64,000 nt of DNA from Spodoptera frugiperda (lineage: Eukaryota > Arthropoda > Insecta > Lepidoptera > Noctuidae), in contig NC_064238.1 in the NCBI RefSeq assembly GCF_023101765.2, positions 3,780,001-3,844,000 on the forward strand, in the 5' to 3' direction. The notes under the pieces are model-generated. The model was not told where the DNA came from. It saw only the letters and a list, made by a program, of their open reading frames with translations, and ran no database searches. A program made the translations under genes and the position numbers. Shown piece by piece: positions 1 through 11,487 of this stretch. Position 1 is the stretch's first letter, and the number at the start of each line of letters is the position of its first letter.

Positions 1-298
1 AGTTTGCAAAGCCTCTATAATTAACATGGTGACCTGAAATTTACATTGAATATTGTGCTGTATCATTTTCTATCAACATTTGTGGGATTTTCGAAATGGA
101 AGGACGGGATTATATGAATATGCAAGCGTGTGTTAATGTGCTAAATAAATTATATAGATACATGTCGAAGTTTTTGTCATATTTGCGTCGGCTGCAGTCA
201 ATATTAAAGTTCGATTATGTCTTCGTGTTGGTTTCTGTATGATTAACAGTGCAATAAAGTTGTTTACTTCATGATTGGCACTCGCGCCAAATTCATTA
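1..298. other. AT-rich segment, no feature seen
   Basis: I see no repeat end, long open frame or splice-like structure here. It leads directly into the SINE that follows. Confidence 0.5.
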
Positions 299-561
299 AC
301 CATTGACTGCCTCGTTGGTCAGTGGTCGCAAGTGCGACTGCCGAAAAGGGGCTTGATTCCCGGGTCGGGCAAAGTATTAAAATTCTCAGTGGTAGCACGG
401 AGTCTGGAATTGTGTCCAGTATATGGTAATAGGCTCACCCCCTATTACATGGGTTTATAATACAAAATGGTGAAAAGTGGGTGTACATTATATTATAGCG
501 GCACTACGTGCCGTAATGTGCACCTCTGCCTGCCCCTTCGGGGATAAAAGGCGTGACGTTA
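299..561 (+). mobile_element. tRNA-derived SINE with RTE-type tail (most complete copy)
   Basis: The head (about 299-385) looks tRNA-derived: an A-box-like TTGGTCAGTGGTC near 314 and a B-box-like GCTTGATTCCC near 351. These are the internal RNA polymerase III promoter elements a SINE uses. The body carries the motif GGCTCACCCCCTATTACAT. The tail CTCTGCCTACCCCTTCGG-type sequence followed by GGATAAAAGGCGTGACGTT matches the last codons and stop region of RTE-clade LINEs, which fits mobilisation by RTE reverse transcriptase. Shorter copies lie at 3995-4080, 13329-13413, 23846-24016 and 59180-59268. Only this copy keeps the head. I see no clear target-site duplication. Confidence 0.75.
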
Positions 562-1902
562 ATTGTGTGTGTTTATTACTTTCGTGAGTGAACTACGAAA
601 TTATTTGACAAAAGAACTACTAGTCATGAACAGCATTCCGCGACAGCTGTCGCACTAAATCTAATCGCTCCAAATCAAACAAATTATCACATCATCCTCA
701 AATGAACAAAGTATTAATATTAGACAGTTACCAAATATTATAACCAATTAAATAAAAGATGCACAATGAAAATGCTCATACGACCGACGAAAATTGGCGA
801 AAATTTCGCTCCTCTCATTGAGACGGCTGTCTCAATTTAAGTGATGTAAGATGCGTAATAAAGGGCAATTTGGGTGATTTATGAAATCATTCGTTATAAG
901 AGTTTGCTTGAGGTTAATTGTAGGCTTAGATGCTGGTATCAAGGAATCTTTGTGGTCACGACTCCTGTCAAGGTGATTTGTAGTGATAATAAAAAGTAAA
1001 TTGCTCGTTTTTATTGTGACTGCAAATCAACTTGAGCTGTAATTGTTGTTTTTGTTCCGAATAATTTGTACATGGAATGTCTTTAGAAATATTTTGTTGT
1101 TTCGTCCTTTGAATTTTGTATAAAGTTGTTTTAATTATGCCTTGATGAACACTATCTAATGTTAAGCAAGATAATATAATATAAATGTAGCATCTGAAAC
1201 TGTAAATATTTTATGATTTCGAACAGCCAATAACGTTTTCCTTGAAAACTTTTATTATTTTGTTGCCTTTTTATGCATTTTTAATTTGTTTAAGCCATTT
1301 ATGTACTCTATTTATGTATGTGGTAGTAATATAACAGTTGAGAGATACAATATATTTTTGGTTGCAATAAACTTCATCAAAGACAGACTTGTATGTCCTC
1401 ACTCCAAAACACCAACCTAAACTGAACCTTATCGCCCTAAACACAATTAATTATTTATTTTTAGTGTCAGTATCAGCGTCCATATTAAGCTATTATTTTG
1501 ATTCTATTTTATCACGGGACATTCTAAATCTACGACCTATTTCTGTCAGTTATATCGCGGTTAAAATTCCCTATATTCAATACAGTTCGCACAAACTGAC
1601 ACTAAAAGGCTTTCAGTTACTATGTGTGGTTTAGAGAAACAAAAAAAAAAATATATGCAGCTATTCAAATCTGGATCATTTTTAGATGAAAATGATGACT
1701 GTATGAAATATTCAGTGAACTTGTATGTTTGTACTTTTTCAGTTTTGGTTATTGAAAAACTTTCAATATTAAAAATTTACAGATTTTTTTATCAATACCT
1801 TCTCAATTCTGAAACCAGAAATTGTACCAATAATCAAATGAAAAAATCCCATACTCAGAGTCATTTAATGGTTACTTAACTGAGTTCTTAGCAATTGTTT
1901 TC
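562..1902. other. AT-rich segment without recognised gene
   Basis: Short open frames at 1389-1634 and 1622-1879 overlap one another and have AT-driven composition. I see no domain, signal peptide or splice framework. The segment reads as unannotated AT-rich DNA. Confidence 0.45.
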
Positions 1903-1980
1903 AGCACCTTCTGCGTGCGAGTAGGGGCCTTTGGTCAGCAGTGGTCACTTATAGGTTGTAGATGTGTGATGTACTCTGAA
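1903..1980 (+). mobile_element. 3' end of RTE-like LINE (QQW family), fragment
   Basis: The sequence around GGCCTTTGGTCAGCAGTGG with ACTTATAGGTTGT matches the other copies in this window at 3520-3700, 7183-7330, 27525-27715 and 46327-46400. In-frame it reads like the C-terminus of an RTE-type ORF2 (a QQW motif shortly before the stop), best preserved at 13130-13210. This copy is truncated on its 5' side. Confidence 0.6.
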
Positions 1981-3519
1981 GTAGTGCGTATTAACAGCTT
2001 TCCGAAGTTCATAGTTAAGTTAAATTGGTTAAAAAAGTAATGTCGAACAATAGCTAGAGGCATGTTATGCAATATTGTAATGGCAAACGGAATTGGCTAA
2101 CGTTTAAGCCAATTAAGGGAAATGAACTGGTATAGCTACCAGTTCATTTACTAACCTAAGTGGTGATAGACTATCGACATCCATAAACACGCTAGTGCAG
2201 TAATTGTTATGTTAAGCTATTACTAACCTTATTTCTTCGTAGCATAGCATCAAATATCGGACTATAACTTTAGTATACCCTTGTAAGAAGGAACTATTTT
2301 GAAATGAAGCCTTTTTTATCAAACAGTCTAGACTAAAATCGCTCGAAGTAATGCTGACACTAATAAGCAATTACTTCACAACAGCCTAAATTAATTTTGA
2401 GCCAAATTGGAGATTTTAAGCCTGTGTAAAGGGTGGAAACCCAAAAGAAATTGCGTCATTGGAACCACCACGGGGGAAATTAATCAGCTTACTACAATAT
2501 GCTTGGCAGGCTTAATTTTAATTGAAATATTTTTTAATTACTTTTATAATTATTACTGGACATTTTTCGTTGCATCTTCATTGTTTCTATATCAGCTATT
2601 TTACAAAATGACATGAATGAAAAATGCAAATATTTTTCTGGACATATTTTTGTAATTAGGACTTTTGTTGTGTTTGGTATACGAAAATCCTGAATGAACA
2701 GAAAAGACATGTGAAAACAAGGTACGGGACATTTTAATCACAATGTTTCATAGCAAACTTTAAAATATTTTTAATTGGTTTAACCAAAACTTAAACATAA
2801 TATGTCCGATTGATACTTTTTGTGTTCTACCAAAATTGACTCTTCGTGTCGCATACTCTTCGCATTAAAGAATAGTCAGATTACCTACTTAAAAAACTAT
2901 GTTTCAAGTCGTCCACTCAACGTATTCTCTTGAGTACTAACGTAAATAAACTTTACTAGCTCTGAAACTTCCCGCCGCGACTAAATAAGTATGTATTTTG
3001 GTAGAATTATGATTTGTCGGTCCCCATAGAACGAAGCTGAATAAATTTTATTAAATCCGGGAACTCTTTATGACCAGCGGAGTCAGCTCGTCCCATCCAA
3101 GGGATAATGCAGGATTTTTAATATAATAAATCATTGCTTACTTTACTTTGCTGTGTTGAAGAATACTGATTATCCTCCCTCAAAATTTGCTTCAGCGAGA
3201 TTATAACCGCCTAAAGATCTGACGTCGTAGCGACTTTCTTTATGTTTGTTTACCTCAGTGTAATATAAAGTCAGCTTTGTGTAATTTGGAAGCAACGAAA
3301 AATTGTGGAACTTGTATTTATGTTGTAGCTGTGTACAAAGTAATGTTTGATTTAATTTTATTTTGTTTTTAGGTTTATGTTTCTTTTTATGACTTTGAAT
3401 TGCCGTATTCATTGATTGTAAAAATGTAGTCATAATAATTACTTATTCTACTTTTTGATTCGTTTTTGATGTAAACTTATATTGAGATATTTTTCGAGAT
3501 ATACTTATGTATTTTCTAG
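1981..3519. other. AT-rich segment; contains a perfect hairpin
   Basis: No gene is recognised. The only structured element is the 13-bp-arm inverted repeat at 2120-2149, listed separately. An 87-codon open frame at 3170-3433 on the minus strand is lysine- and asparagine-rich, as expected from AT-rich noise. Confidence 0.45.
2120..2149. repeat. Perfect 13-bp inverted repeat, 4-nt loop
   Basis: Arms 2120-2132 (AAATGAACTGGTA) and 2137-2149 (TACCAGTTCATTT) are exact reverse complements around the loop TAGC. No transposon ends are visible beside it. It belongs to a set of short-loop perfect hairpins in this window. Confidence 0.85.
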
Positions 3520-3700
3520 GATTATTCGGATACCACTGACAAACGGTGAAGGAAATCATCGTGGGGAAACCTGGGCTTATAAATTTTTTGTTATAAGTTT
3601 CAAATCACCATCCTCTATTGAGCAAGCGTGGTGATTTAATGCTCGAGCCTACTCTACGTGGCCACTTATAGGTTGTTCTTCTGATGTGTAAGGTATAATA
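3520..3700 (+). mobile_element. 3' end of RTE-like LINE (QQW family)
   Basis: This is a long copy, starting near GGATACCACTGACAAACGG, continuing through CTGGGCTTATAAATTTTTTG and ending in GGCCACTTATAGGTTGTTC. The same order of blocks occurs at 27525-27715 and, inverted, at 7183-7330. The reading frame is broken. Confidence 0.65.
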
Positions 3701-3994
3701 ACACGATTACAATCTAAACACTAGGTAAAGTGAAGGTATTGTTGACTCAATGTGATGTCCCGTAACAATAAAAAGCAGTTTTGTAGGAAAATGTTGCGAC
3801 ATGGTCGTGTTGTCATGTCCAATGATTTGTGAACAAAATGTAACGACAGAGAAGAGTGGAAGTAACTATGTGTTGGCACAAATTATATAAGTTCGAGAGA
3901 AGCGGTATATTTTTAGGATTGCACATAAGTTTTGGCAGCGGAGCTTTAATCACAATTTTATAGAGAAATTTTTTTTTAGGTTTTTCGTTAATTT

Positions 3995-4080
3995 CTCAGT
4001 TGTAGCACGAAGTTTGGCATTAAGTAAGTATATGGCAGTAAACTCACCCCTATAACATGAGCCTTATAACACAAATTACC
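3995..4080 (+). mobile_element. SINE body fragment (RTE-tail family)
   Basis: It matches the middle of the 299-561 SINE: the GTAGCACGAAGTTTGG block, then CTCACCCCTATAACATG and CTTATAACACAA. Both the tRNA head and the RTE-derived tail are missing. Confidence 0.55.
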
Positions 4081-4167
4081 AACATATAGCAGATAAGTAC
4101 ATCAAGATGACTTCATTACATCACAAGATAATCTAATAATGTATTCAGCACAATATAACAACGTCCT

Positions 4168-4205
4168 CGGGCGCCCGGTGTCATCCGGTGCCATCAGGCG
4201 CCTGA
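4168..4205. repeat. GC-rich patch with two palindromes
   Basis: CGGGCGCCCG (4168-4177) and TCAGGCGCCTGA (4194-4205) are perfect palindromes. They bracket a 10-bp near-tandem (CCGGTGTCAT then CCGGTGCCAT). The patch is markedly GC-rich against the AT-rich surroundings. No family is recognised. Confidence 0.6.
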
Positions 4206-5088
4206 TCCCACCGCACCGCAATTTACTCCAAATTCGCATTCCTACGTATTTTTGCTGCATTATTTTTAAATTACCAACACTGGCTTCATGGTGATTTTAT
4301 TTCCCTGTTCCGCTGTAGAGAATGAGAGAAACAAAGCAGTGCGGATGGAAATTTTGGTATCGTACGCTTTGAGTGAACTATGTTTTTTCGTGTCTTATTG
4401 TTGTAGATTTTTGTTTTTTCTTTTATAAATAACCAACATAACATCACGTATATAGTAAAATTGGAATATCTTAAATAATATGTACTGTACCTACACTTAT
4501 CTACCTGCCTATCTGTACTGCTTGTACGTACATACTGCTAAAAATTCATGAGATATACCTGGGTAGTTGCACTTGGTGACAAGTATTTGAAAAACGCTAA
4601 GTTGTGGTAAATTATTGCTTTTCTGAGTACATATTGATAGGTACACGATTTCCTATCATCTTCATTATCAGTCTGTTACTCCTATAGCATTGAGGTCGAT
4701 CTTCAAGCTTTTGATTTTTAACAACGGCTAAGACAATAGATCTTCACAAAGAAGCAAGTACAAAGTGTCGTAATGTGATAGTGCAATGTAACACAACAAA
4801 TAGGCACTGCTCAATGACCTTAAAATATAAGTAAAAAAATCCCACAAAAACATTTCATGTTAAATGTTGCCAAGACGAGACCATATAGCTCGCACTGTCA
4901 AAAAGTAATCAGATCCCGTGTAGAGCCAAGTTTCTAACCCTACATGCCCAGACCTAAATCGATAAGCCCTAATTTCACACTCAAGTTACGGGGAAATTCT
5001 ACAGCCATAGCTCGTACTGCGTAGTTCGTAGCGCGTAGCAGAGTTTTTACGCTATAATCTCGTAGGCGTGCAAACCTTGGACGTAACT
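4206..5088. other. AT-rich segment leading into GC-rich palindromic island
   Basis: There is no gene. From about 4866 the composition shifts and contains GTAGTTCGTAGCGCGTAGC-type sequence. This may be the flank of the same unidentified element as the hairpin island at 5089-5259. Confidence 0.35.
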
Positions 5089-5259
5089 GGCGAGTCGGCC
5101 GCACGGACTTTTTGCTATTCGTCATATGGGCTTGAGCTTAAAAATCTATTCAATCTTCTAAACTCTTTCCGTGCGGCCAACTCGCTTCGAGAAAAGGTAG
5201 GTAGTGCCCTTGCGCTTGCGCTTCGCTTGGCTCGTCTTGGCGGGGCACTACCGTGCCCC
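5089..5259. repeat. Triple-hairpin GC-rich island
   Basis: There are three consecutive inverted repeats. (1) 5090-5107 pairs with 5168-5185: the GGCCGCACGGA core is shared and one position mismatches. (2) 5200-5209 GGTAGTGCCC pairs perfectly with 5243-5252 GGGCACTACC. (3) GGGGCAC and GTGCCCC pair around the loop TACC at 5242-5259. Between them lies the biased run TTGCGCTTGCGCTTCGC. The minus-strand 121-codon open frame here (5115-5480) follows from this composition and shows no domain. It may be the core or end of a foldback-type transposon; the family is unknown. Confidence 0.6.
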
Positions 5260-5485
5260 CAGAAACATGTAAATACGTTATAAGCGCTCAGAATTTCAGA
5301 AAGTGTTACTTTAAAATGTGGACAATTGGCAACGTGTTTGTAGTATGAGACTGCATATTGGCAAAATAGAGGGGAATATAGGAGTGAGTCCCGTAGAATG
5401 TCACGCATTATGTTAAAGGGAAATTCAGTTATTACATCTCCATGTATTTGCTTCACTCCACGTATGTACCTATGAAGCAACGTTT

Positions 5486-5968
5486 ACACATATTTAATAC
5501 TCATATTTGATGCTGAAATAATAATATAATAATCATTTAATCCTGCGCGAGCTATTATGTTCCAAAATAATTAAACAATATATTTTAGCGTTATAATTGG
5601 AATGTCAAACAACTAAACACGAATTAGTTTGAGTTCGATAGAATTAAGCCATCGTCACAATCAGTCAATTAACAATAGATATCATGAAAACATTTTGTTT
5701 GCAAAATTAATTGATTAGTACCTATTATGTAAACGAATAATAATATCATTTAGGTATGGGTAGATGTCATTGGTGTTATGAGCATTTCTAAAATTGTTGT
5801 CCTCGTTATGAATTTATAACATAATCGCTTTTTTAGAGGCTATGATTATCTAACAATGATTTATTATAATGAATAATTTATATTAAATGAAAATCATCTA
5901 AAGCATTATATTACATTTTTAAATGCTACTTCAAAAATCCTTTTTTATTTAAATATAAAAGTAGGAGT
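5486..5968. other. AT-rich segment, no feature seen
   Basis: The composition is strongly AT-rich. I see no repeat ends or usable open frames. Confidence 0.5.
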
Positions 5969-6049
5969 CTATCAGGTGTCCACAGGCGGCGGCGATTACT
6001 TACCAACAGGTGATCCGTCTCCTCTTTACCAGCTTATACCATAAAAAAA
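5969..6049 (+). mobile_element. A-tailed retroelement tail (CATAAAA family), 3' part
   Basis: It carries GTGTCCACAGGCGGCGGCG, then ACAGGTGATCCGTCT and GCTTATACCATAAAAAAA. The same order (GTGTCCATGGGCGGC, CATCAGGTGATCCG, GCTTATACCATAAAA) recurs at 6556, 28381, 30863, 53951 and 54676, and inverted at 35708 and 37857. The 3' end is the A run. Confidence 0.75.
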
Positions 6050-6555
6050 CCAACACAAGAATAAATAATTGGACGAATGCTGGACCAGTTTTCACAAAGA
6101 TTGTCGAAGTAGGTCTGGACAAGTGTGATGTACGTATGTGATGTGTTTGCAACATAACCTATGTTGTTTTTACATGTTGGTAACATAATCTGTGTATCGC
6201 AAACGCAGGCAAAAGAACAACACTGCAATAGGCTCAGCCAGTAAGAGTTCAACAAACTATGCTGATTTCCATCGAATAAAACCTACCATTATACATATAA
6301 CTTTTAAATATAAAAGCTACGTTAGTAAAGAACTCGCATTCAATAATTGCTCTTACGACCACTTAAACAACATAGAACTCTTTGCAGTATAATTTCTTAT
6401 AAAAACCTCAATAATTTAAAGTTTAAAGTTATGCTGGCAAGCTAGTTGGAAACCTGTTCCTGTAATTGACAGCCTCAACTTAGCTGAACAGCCTTCGTAA
6501 CTATTCCCTGGGTTCAGTTTAAGGAAAAAGAAGGATTGTTTTTAAATTATCTTAG

Positions 6556-6870
6556 TTGTGGAAGAGACATGCTTCGGCACGAATGGGCTGGCTCGACCGG
6601 AGTGATACCATGGCCTCACAGAAAACCGACGTGAAACAACGCTTGCGTTGTGTTTCGTTGTGTAAGTGAGGTTAGCGGAGGCCCAATTCCCCCCTTTCCA
6701 ATCTTCCGAATCCCCGATTCCTGAACAACAACCCTTAAATTCCTAACTCCCAAAAAGCCGGCAACGTACTTGTAACGCCTCTGGTGTTTCAAGTGCCCAT
6801 GGGCGGCGTCGATTGCTTACCATCAGGTGATACGTATGCTCGTTTACCGTGCGTGTTTCATAAAAAAAAG
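6556..6870 (+). mobile_element. A-tailed retroelement tail (CATAAAA family), longest copy
   Basis: This is the fullest plus-strand copy. A 5' block CATGCTTCGGCACGAATGGG is followed by GGCCTCACAGAAAACCGACG, GAGGTTAGCGGAGGCCCAAT, CCCTTAAATTCCTAACTCCC, CCCATGGGCGGC, then CATCAGGTGATACG and TTTCATAAAAAAAA. It has no coding capacity. In my judgement it is the 3' untranslated region of a non-LTR element or the tail of its SINE; the partner LINE is not identified. Confidence 0.75.
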
Positions 6871-7182
6871 TTGATCGAGATAAAGGAGTGTGTATATATC
6901 TATCGTTGAATTTATTGTTTTGGTAGGTACTTTCATTGTATAAAATGTCTATTGGATAGTGTGAAAAAGCTACGTCATAGAGTATTCATAGTTTTTTACC
7001 GAACCTGTGTATTAGGGTATAAAATATGCATGTGATTGAGATGTGATCGTTTTTTTTTTTATGGGTTCCAGTTCCACATTTTAGGTTGTAAAAATTTAGT
7101 ATTATATAAACCTACCCGATACTTTTGTAATTTTTCTGGAACTTAGTTTTCTTATGCCTAATTTTCTAAATCCAATTCATTA

Positions 7183-7330
7183 TCACCATCATCATATTAT
7201 AAACAGTTTATAAATTGCTCACTGCTGACCAAAGGCCTCATCTCGCATGGAGAATGTTTGATTTCCTAAGAAGGTTTGGTGTCTTTCATCGTTTGTCAGT
7301 GGTATCTAAATATTTTTAGAAAGCCTACAA
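7183..7330 (-). mobile_element. 3' end of RTE-like LINE (QQW family), inverted
   Basis: It begins with the remains of a CACCATCATCAT tail, then CACTGCTGACCAAAGGCCTC and, further on, CATCGTTTGTCAGTGGTATC. This is the reverse complement of the 3520-3700 and 27525-27715 copies. It abuts the inverted-repeat transposon starting at 7330. Confidence 0.65.
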
Positions 7331-8076
7331 TCGACACCAGCAATTTATACATACGCTAACTCGAAATTTGGAAAAAACGTGTTTAAATGCCAAGTTGCTT
7401 AAAATCCAATTATAATACGTCTAAAAAATTGAGAAGAAATATGCAAAAATAAGAAAGTTACAAATCTTATAAAACGCTAAGTAAAGGTACTTTTTGAAAT
7501 CACTCGATTTATATTACGCCAATCTATTATTAGCGGAGTGTGCGCGCGGTGTGCACTTTGGTCAAAATCCGTGCAACACTGCACTAATCATAGTTAGCGT
7601 AGTTTAGTGCGTTCGTGTGTATACTTGTTCGGTTTGTAAAATGAACGACTTAGCGACTTTTACATAGTAAATACTTATGTACCTTGTTAACGTATTAATT
7701 ATTTTGGTAATGGTACGTTGACTATTCTTTTTGTAAGTAAGTACATGTTCTTTATAAAATATTGAAATATGCATCAGATGATTGAACATGCACTACGACG
7801 TCCCGTACTACACTACGCTAACATTAGTTAGACGTTATAAGATGTAAATTTTTTTATAATTACGTTTATATACGGCTAACTTGCGCTAAATCAAAAAATA
7901 TAAATAATTAAGGAAATATAAATATGAGATATTACAATGAATAAATTAAAATTAAGCATACCAAATTTCAAAAAAGTATCTTAATTAATGTAAAAGTTAT
8001 CACGTTTTTCCCTTTAAACGCCTCTACTGTAAAGTACGCTTTTTGAGTTAGCGCAGTATAAATTGCTGGTGTCGAT
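7330..8076. mobile_element. Non-autonomous DNA transposon with terminal inverted repeats (about 747 bp)
   Basis: The left end ATCGACACCAGCAATTTATA (7330 onward, through CGCTAACTC) is repeated in inverse orientation at 8041-8076, with about 32 of 36 positions matching. A second inner pair is GGAAAAAACGTG (7370-7381) against CACGTTTTTCCC (about 8001-8012). The interior is AT-rich with no transposase frame; the 61-codon frame at 7604-7789 looks like noise. No convincing target-site duplication is visible, so the superfamily is left open. No second copy was found in the window. Confidence 0.7.
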
Positions 8077-10662
8077 ATAACGCGAAAAAGTCACATTAGA
8101 CTTATCGTTTTACCTGTACTGGTGGGTTTTGAACCTTCATGAATTAAGAGCGTCTTAAACATCCGAGTCGTGCCAAAAAATCCAATTCACACAACACTAC
8201 TAAATAAAACACAGAGCGACACATAGATGTCTATTAACAAAAAATATTGTCCATAGAACAGAAAAAAATGGCCTCAGTACATAGTTACGTGAAGCAAACT
8301 GTAATGGTCATATTTTGTTCCCGAGACCCATACAGACTACATGCATTATGTATGACACAATAAATCTATATAAGTGCCTGTTAACTTAAATAAGGCAACT
8401 AGTAACACGTCAAGGTTTTTGCAAAAAGCCCTTCGTTAGGAGCCACGAGATATTTTTTTTATGTCGCAAGAAAAATAAATATTGTTAGTGTCATTTTTCC
8501 TCTATAGATACTCGTACACGTGTCAGTTTGTCCGTATAATTTTATATACGGATAATACAATATTATAATATCCGTGTAATTAAATAATAAGGCATGTTTC
8601 AACCAAATGTCAAATAGTTGCTGATGATTAATGGGGTATAAGCTTAGGTTCGACGTGATTCTTTAATGTGACATAACTTTTTTATTATTAATATTGTATC
8701 AAATATGCAATATTTTCGAAATCATCTGAGTTGAAATCAGACAAACGAAAAAAATGCAGTGTGACAAAAAAAAAGTTAATTTATTTTTTTCGACATTTAC
8801 ATAACTTCCTGCACACATTTTCAATAGGTACAGACAGCACTTTTCTACGATTTTATTATATGTATAGATTGTATTAAATATGCTATTCGAAAATATCAGT
8901 GACAGTAAAAACAAAAATCTATAAAAACTAGGTAATTTTCAGTTTGTGAAATCTCAACAAAACTAAATCAGCAATTTCAAACGTGAATCAACAGCTTAGA
9001 ATAAGCAGGATAATTCAGTAGATACCCGACTGGAACGAAGTCCATAGACTTATGTTTTTTATACCATGTTTTTAACCAACGGGGCTCCTTAATAGATGTA
9101 CCCAAAGGCCTATTTACTTTTAATTAAAACCATTTGTGAATCATAAAATTGTATAAACGTAGCAATTCTTACCGCTGACGACGTACTTGTAGAAAATATG
9201 AAATCCTAGATGTGATCATAACTTTTTTAGTGGAGCTAAAAATGGCTTTTTTTTGCATGCTAACGAAATTGCTTGGAGTATATGGGCCTGATGATATTGT
9301 CATAAGACTGATGATATATGAAGTATAAAGCTAGATAGATTTCTCTTTAGTTTATGTTAACATATTAGTGGACTAGTCGATACTTCATGATCGAGTAGAA
9401 AAACAAATACCTACCTACTGCGCATTTAGTTTAGAAGTGGTAGTTTGATTTATTCTTCATCAGTTTGGTAGTTATTTATAATTCATTTTATATACTATGG
9501 ATTTACAGAACGTTAAAAAAATACTATTTCACATTTTCAAGTTCTAGGTATTTTACCAACAAGTACAATGTAGTAATTAAGAATCGAAATATTAATTACA
9601 TTTTATAACAATATATACCTGATGTACTTACGTAACTATTTATTAAAAATGAATAATTTTCACCAAACTACCAACTCAATACAAAACTTGTGAATTAGTT
9701 CAAAGTTATACAGAGTCGCAGCTGTATCGTTATAAACATCTTTGTTGTCCATTACGAACAACTCTATTTGCGAAACATTTACTCCTTCGCAAAAGTATTT
9801 TAATTATTCCGAGGGCTTAATAAGAGCGAATTAAACTTTTTAATCAGCATTATACAAGGAATCTTGTTAATCCGAAATGATTTGTCTCGGCTTTAAGTAC
9901 AAATTCTGGAATCGCGGAACCCCGTTTAATCAAAATCCCTGGAACAATAGAGTAATCAGAAATATAATATAATTCTCGTGTTCATTATAAGTCTATCGTG
10001 GGAGGGTGAAATTGATCATGGCTCACTGCAAATGAAAAGATCCCAATCGTGCCCTATTACGGGGTCCATGACTAAGCGTCGAATGCCCACGACTCCTCTA
10101 TTTCCCTAATCTTATGTATTTTGATGGCAATGCCCGATAATGTTCACGGTTGACCACTTTTCGTTCTTATGACGTTGTGATAAGGTTGAGAAGCGCTTGG
10201 GTATGAAAGGTATAAAATCTCATACATGTCTGTAAATATTTTAGTTATTTTAGTAGATAATTATAGTATTTACAATGAATCGCTTAATTTACTGTTAATG
10301 ATACAACCTGTATCGTGACAATTCACATTGTCAAATTACGGGTCCTATACAAAAATGTACATACATGTATTAAAATGTTCCAGTTTAGTGCTAATCATTC
10401 TAGTCAATGAGTTAACAAGTCAGTGAACTAGGTGGACACTTAAACTTTCAGTACCAAAACTAAATATAGAATAGGTGTTACGAAAATAGACATAGGTACG
10501 AGCGAAAATGTAAAGGTGAATAGCTTTAGGGAAATAGTCAACGTATGTAATTACTAGTTGCTCAATATTAATAAAATGTACTTAGTTGACAATAAGAGTT
10601 CTGATTAAGTAAATTTTAGACCGAAAATGTCTATTTTATAGACATGGATACAAAATTCAGTA
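8077..10662. other. Long AT-rich segment without recognised features
   Basis: I find no LINE or SINE ends and no credible coding frame. A small inverted repeat TCCGTATA/TATACGGA lies near 8529-8551. The 71-codon frame on the minus strand at 8699-8914 is isoleucine-, phenylalanine- and leucine-rich noise. Confidence 0.45.
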
Positions 10663-10665
10663 TAA

Positions 10666-10958
10666 AGGTGCTTTTCTACCAGAGATATACGATGTACCTA
10701 TGCTACAAAAATGTAATAGCAAAGCTGTGAAACTATGTGACCGTTTCACTGATATAATAAGGAAGATACGCAGCTTGAGTATACAATGTATCAATAGTAG
10801 GGAAGCCATCCATAGCACGTAAATTTCCATATAAAAACATAGCTTAGTTGAGTCCGTTTCCATCAGTACTAAGCTATATGTACTAATGAATATGATTGGT
10901 GGAAGCCAAACATTGATCTATAGCAACGTAGCTTAGCATCTCTGATGCAAAAGTACCC
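10666..10958 (+). mobile_element. MITE, TAA-flanked (PIF/Harbinger-like), copy 1
   Basis: The terminal inverted repeats are AGGTGCTTTTCTACCAGAGA at the left and the complement of CATCTCTGATGCAAAAGTAC-CC at the right. The element is flanked by TAA at 10663-10665 and 10959-10961, a 3-bp TWA duplication as in PIF/Harbinger elements. The interior has imperfect self-complementarity around CTAAGCTATGTAG-type motifs. There is no transposase. Related copies are at 33121, 42907 (inverted) and 44735. Confidence 0.8.
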
Positions 10959-10961
10959 TAA

Positions 10962-11487
10962 GCGTCAATAGCCAGCATCGGTACCCAATTAAACCAAAAA
11001 ACAAGAATGATTGGGTACAAAAATAAAAAATGTAAAAGACAAAAGAATAATGATCATATCTATAACAAAGAGCAAATATTTAATCACCGGTTTTGATTTT
11101 AGGGAACCATACCGTCGGTTGTATTTATTCTATGTGGAAAACCCGGAGCTGCTTTTACAAGTCTCACCGTAAAAAGGACGATGAAAGTTATGAGGGTAGG
11201 GGAAATTCTCGTAAATAGCACTGAGGGAGAATGGGGATAAAGGAATAATATATCAATACGAATCTTTAATATTCGCGCGCCGGTACCGTAAATCAAAACG
11301 AATGAAACCGAGTCATAAATCAGGGTGCGTTTTTGCCTATTTTTAATGTTTCAAATTGTTATGTAGCCGCGAGCAGGCTATTGTTGTAATTAAAATTGTT
11401 TTTCCATCAATACTACGAGAACATTTAAAAACATAAATGTTTTTTTAACATTAAATATGTAAAAATAATCTATTTTAAAAATATAAG
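10962..11487. other. AT-rich segment, no gene recognised
   Basis: It contains a 65-codon minus-strand open frame (11099-11296) in slightly GC-richer DNA. No domain or splice context is visible, so I leave it unassigned. Confidence 0.4.

Noticed and set aside
299..385. Functional tRNA gene
   Set aside because: A- and B-box-like motifs are present but no cloverleaf stems close, and the sequence continues into a SINE body.
5115..5480. 121-codon minus-strand ORF
   Set aside because: Its C-terminal half is translated from the GC-rich hairpin island, and no domain is visible.
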